From: Myxococcales bacterium
GTDB lineage: Bacteria > Myxococcota_A > Polyangia > Fen-1088
Length of the DNA stretch: 40,208 nt
Reading direction: 5' to 3'
Assembly: GCA_003157775.1 (NCBI GenBank)
Contig: PMKP01000359.1
Coordinates: 7,404-47,611 of the forward strand
A program made the position numbers and the translations under genes. Below, one piece after another: positions 37,001 to 40,208 of the stretch. The notes beneath the pieces are model-generated. The model saw nothing but the letters and a program-made list of their open reading frames with translations. It ran no database searches and had not been told where the DNA came from. Numbering within the stretch: position 1 is the first letter of the stretch; the number at the start of each line of letters is the position of its first letter.

Positions 37001-37807
37001 GAGCAAGTCAGGGAACGATACCCTGACGTGCCGCGGCTGGCTGACGTTTTGGCCGACTTCCACTTGCGGCCCCTGGCTGGCGAAAAGGAAGACAGCCGGC
37101 TCAAAGAGCTGCGCGGCTTGCTCGAACGCATGGGCGACGTCAACCTGACCGCGATCGAAGAATCGGAAGAGTTGCAGAAGCGCTACGATTTCCTCACCGG
37201 TCAGAAGGCCGACCTCGAATCGGCCATCGCGCGGCTGGAAGCGGCCATCGAAAAGATCAACCGAGCTTCGCGCAAGCGGTTCCGCGAAGTCTTCGATGCG
37301 GTAAACACCAAGTTCCAAGAGGTGTTTCCGCATCTTTTCCGCGGCGGACGCGCCGCCCTCGCTCTCACTGATGAGAGCGACCTGCTTGAGACCGGGGTCG
37401 AGATCGTCGCCAACCCGCCGGGCAAGAAAATTCTGCAAAACATAGAGCTTCTCTCGGGCGGCGAGAAGGCGCTCACCGCCGTCGCCTTGCTGTTCGCCAT
37501 CTTCCTGGTCAAGCCATCGCCGTTCTGCGTGCTCGACGAGGTGGATGCGCCGCTAGACGAAGCCAATGTGGGCCGCTTCAACGAAGCCGTGCGCGAGATG
37601 ACGGACCGTTCGCAGTTCATCATCGTCACACACAATCAACGCACGATGGAAATCGCCGATCGCCTGTGCGGCATCACTATGGAAGAACCCGGTGTATCTA
37701 AACTGGTCGCCGTCAACCTGCGGGCTAGGAACAAGTCGGCGCCGCCGCTGCCCGGAGACACGGCCCCGCCCGAGACCGAGGGCGTGGCGCAACCGTCTTC
37801 TTCATAG
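34013..37807 (+). CDS. smc: Chromosome segregation protein SMC
   Basis: [42 protein letters not shown], coiled coils, hinge, [33 protein letters not shown]. Confidence 0.97.
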   Translation: [1264 protein letters not shown]

Positions 37808-37912
37808 AGTATTGCTAAACCAGGTTGACGGGTGGGTCTCGCCTCACTACACTTCCGTCGTTTCCGAGACAGATGAACCGCGTGATCAGAGGGTCCGAGC
37901 GAAAGGAGCACA

Positions 37913-38218
37913 ATGGCTACGCACATTACCGACGAATGCATCAACTGCGGCGCATGTGAGCCGGAATGTCCAAACGATGCGATCAGCGAGGGTGACAGTA
38001 TCTACGTGATCGATCCCAAGTTGTGCAGTGAATGCGTCGGGTTCTTCGACCACGAGGCCTGCCAGGCAGTTTGCCCGGTGGAATGCTGCGTTCCCGATCC
38101 GAAAAACTCTGAGACTGAGGCAGTGCTCTTGGCTCGCGCCAAGCAGCTCCATCCGGACAAGACCTTGCCTGACCTCGCCAGTCTGCCAGCCTCGCTCTCG
38201 CGTTTCCGGAAAAGCTAG
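37913..38218 (+). CDS. YfhL-type 2[4Fe-4S] ferredoxin
   Basis: ATHITDECINCGACEPECPNDAISEGDSIYVIDPKLCSECVGFFDHEACQAVCPVECC. Confidence 0.92.
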   Translation: MATHITDECINCGACEPECPNDAISEGDSIYVIDPKLCSECVGFFDHEACQAVCPVECCVPDPKNSETEAVLLARAKQLHPDKTLPDLASLPASLSRFRKS

Positions 38219-39114
38219 GATCCGGGCGCGCGTTGGTTGAGCAACTGCGGGTGGCTTTCCACATGGTGGCCTTCGGTCAGCTTTCGGGTGAGCTGATCGA
38301 GCCGTTGCGCGCGCCAGCGTGTGTAGTAGCGCTGGCGTAGCTCTTCTCGAGCCTCGGCGAAAGAGACGTTCTCGGCCGGCCTCTCCCCGGCATAGGTCGC
38401 GAGGAAGAACCCGTCGATGTCCTCAATCAACCGCGTGGTATCGCCAGGGACCTTGAGCTTGACAACCTCGGCACCAACCTTGCGCGAAAATGGCTGGTTT
38501 GGGCCCTGAAGGAGCCGCCGGTAGTCGACATTGCGGGCCGCCCAGGCAGGATCTTTGGCGATGGCCTCGAAGTCCTCGGGGCCAGCAATCCGCCGCGAGG
38601 CCACCGTGGCGGCGAGAGCCCCGGCAGCTTTCGCACGCTCGGCCCGGGGCTCCGGCTTCATGCGGGCGCCGGTGAACACGATGAGAAAACCGGCATCCAC
38701 CAGACGAGGGTGCACGAAGGTCTCGATGGCGGCTTGGTAGATGGATCGCAGTTCCTGGTCTGGCACGCTATCTCGCTGAATCCGCGGCCAGATGTCGCGT
38801 TCGACTAGACGCTCGGCCAGAGCGCTCCTCAGCTCGGGATCGAGCCAATCGGGCCGGAAGGGGATCTTGCGATGGGCCTTTTCGGCCAGCAAGTGCAACA
38901 CAATCAGCTCATCCAGAGCCTCGCGCGGCGTGCTCTCGGAGATAGCCATCTGGGCCTCCACTTCGCGCGCATAGATAAGGACCGAACCGACGCGGGCAAC
39001 CATTGAGCCCAGGTCGGGGGCAGTCTCCGGAACCCATGGCGTCTCGGACGGTGGGCCCCGCTTCGCACACCCAATGCTGCCGAGGAGCAGGATCAGCAGC
39101 GGCAATAATTTCAC
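38215..39114 (-). CDS. Lipoprotein with PpiC/SurA-like peptidyl-prolyl isomerase region
   Basis: LLGSIGC lipobox; VARVGSVLIYAREVEAQMA; DELIVLHLLAEKAHR; IEDIDGFFLATYAGERP...SFAEAREELRQRYYTRWRAQRLDQL. Confidence 0.7.
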   Translation of the reverse strand: MKLLPLLILLLGSIGCAKRGPPSETPWVPETAPDLGSMVARVGSVLIYAREVEAQMAISESTPREALDELIVLHLLAEKAHRKIPFRPDWLDPELRSALAERLVERDIWPRIQRDSVPDQELRSIYQAAIETFVHPRLVDAGFLIVFTGARMKPEPRAERAKAAGALAATVASRRIAGPEDFEAIAKDPAWAARNVDYRRLLQGPNQPFSRKVGAEVVKLKVPGDTTRLIEDIDGFFLATYAGERPAENVSFAEAREELRQRYYTRWRAQRLDQLTRKLTEGHHVESHPQLLNQRAPGS

Positions 39115-39188
39115 CTCTTCATCTTATCAGATCGGCGGCAGCCCTCAGGTGGCCTTTCTCGGGCCGGGCTGCTAGCGTGGCCGGCCTG

Positions 39189-39872
39189 ATGTCCGCACGG
39201 GCAGATTCATTTGTGGTCACCATCGATGGCCCCGCCGGAGCCGGCAAGTCCACCGTAGCAAAGGCCCTTGCGCGGCGACTCGGGTACACATTCCTGGATT
39301 CGGGCGCCTTGTATCGTGCTGGCGCGTGGGCAGCGCATCGCCGGGACATTGCCTGGTCCGACGGTCACGCGCTCGGCCAGCTCATACGCGATCTCGACAT
39401 TCGTTTCGACGGTCGCGACGAAGCCAATCACATCACGGTCGACGGCGAGGATGTCACCGACGAGATTCGCCGGCCAGAGATCTCCGAGGGCGCTTCGCAG
39501 GTGTCAGCTTTCTTGGAGGTGCGCCACGGTCTGCTCGCGCTGCAACGCCGCATCGGCGCCAACCGCCGAGTCGTGGCGGAGGGCAGGGACATGGGCACGG
39601 TGGTTTTTCCCGACGCTCACGTCAAGTTCTTCCTCACTGCGCCCATTGAGGTGCGCGCGCAGCGGCGTACCCTGGAACTGGCAGAGAGAGGTCGGCCACA
39701 GGACCTTGACGTCGTGCTCACGGAGATGCGGCTCCGCGACCAGCGCGACAGCACCCGGGCTGTCGCGCCCTTGCGACGCGCGGAGGACGCCATCGAGATT
39801 GACACAGGCGGCTTGAGGCCCGAGGAGGTGGTGTCGCGCATGGTCGGGGTTGTGCGCGAGCGCGGTGGCTGA
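39189..39872 (+). CDS. cmk: Cytidylate kinase
   Basis: VVTIDGPAGAGKSTVAKALARRLGYTFLDSGALYRA, RRVVAEGRDMGTVVFPDAHVKFFLTA, EMRLRDQRDSTR. Confidence 0.95.
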   Translation: MSARADSFVVTIDGPAGAGKSTVAKALARRLGYTFLDSGALYRAGAWAAHRRDIAWSDGHALGQLIRDLDIRFDGRDEANHITVDGEDVTDEIRRPEISEGASQVSAFLEVRHGLLALQRRIGANRRVVAEGRDMGTVVFPDAHVKFFLTAPIEVRAQRRTLELAERGRPQDLDVVLTEMRLRDQRDSTRAVAPLRRAEDAIEIDTGGLRPEEVVSRMVGVVRERGG

Positions 39873-40208
39873 TGGATGCGTCTCGGCACCCTGAATCGCG
39901 TGGGGAGCCCGCCGGCTCCGCCGACGGCGCACCATCGCGGGAGGGATGGCGAGGCCGAGCGAAGCGAGCGGGGTGGGGGTGGCGGGTGGGGGGCCGAAGG
40001 GCGAAGCGAACCCTGTCAGGGTTCCCATGTCCATTTCAGGAAAATCGACCGGCGCAGGCACGAGACCGATGGCTGGCGCGCCGGCGATGCGCCCGCCTTC
40101 CAGGTGAACCTGCCTGCCACCTGCATCCACCAGCATCTGGGCGAAGCTGGGATCGGAGGTGGCGCACAAGACAGCGCAACCCCGCTCGCGGGCCCACACG
40201 AGAGCCCG
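39504..40208 (-). CDS. Possible ABC-transporter ATPase C-terminus at its upstream end, reading on through a low-complexity region; 3' end uncertain (may stop or be disrupted before 39873)
   Basis: ALVWARERGCAVLCATSDPSFAQMLVDAGGRQVHLEGGRI resembles an ABC ATPase end; the rest is Pro/Arg-rich and antisense to cmk. Confidence 0.3.
   Translation of the reverse strand, partial: RALVWARERGCAVLCATSDPSFAQMLVDAGGRQVHLEGGRIAGAPAIGLVPAPVDFPEMDMGTLTGFASPFGPPPATPTPLASLGLAIPPAMVRRRRSRRAPHAIQGAETHPSATALAHNPDHARHHLLGPQAACVNLDGVLRASQGRDSPGAVALVAEPHLREHDVKVLWPTSLCQFQGTPLRAHLNGRSEEELDVSVGKNHRAHVPALRHDSAVGADAALQREQTVAHLQES
39970..39993 (+). other. Candidate G-quadruplex-forming tract
   Basis: GGGG t GGGGG tggc GGG t GGGGGG. 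Confidence 0.6.
40008..40024. repeat. Perfect 8-bp-arm inverted repeat, 1-nt centre
   Basis: GAACCCTG t CAGGGTTC. Confidence 0.8.

Noticed and set aside
1-40208. CRISPR arrays, tRNA/rRNA genes, IS elements, prophage, toxin-antitoxin or retron-like modules
   Set aside because: Looked for on both strands; no regularly spaced repeats, transposase or integrase motifs, reverse transcriptase motifs or cloverleaf-like sequences were recognised. A tRNAscan/Infernal run would be needed to exclude small RNAs

Overview
This 40.2-kb window is GC-rich and gene-dense. It looks like a chromosomal segment from a Myxococcota (deltaproteobacterial-type) genome, judging by a MYXO-CTERM-like tail, PEGA and HEAT lipoproteins, a Ser/Thr kinase fused to a sigma54 activator, and tandem outer-membrane barrels. 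I see no rRNA, tRNA, CRISPR array, IS element or prophage. Recognisable core genes are hemE-hemH, trpB-trpA, rpmB, lipB, ftsY, smc, cmk, a DciA/DUF721 gene, a RidA gene and a ferredoxin. Most of the rest encodes envelope proteins. The most interesting items are: (i) a 1687-codon kinase / degenerate-P-loop / TPR / GAF / sigma54-AAA+ / Fis fusion, followed directly by a tandem 22-bp repeat and a good -24/-12-like promoter in front of a small lipoprotein gene; (ii) a tandem HARE-HTH protein with a Mrr-like C-terminus that appears to have lost its catalytic motif; (iii) a Ddl-fold ATP-grasp pseudoenzyme candidate upstream of a long protein ending in an apparently intact GT51 glycosyltransferase; (iv) several well-formed palindromes near start or stop codons, and a G-quadruplex-prone patch at the right edge. 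All calls come from reading the sequence and the supplied ORF track; no database search was run.
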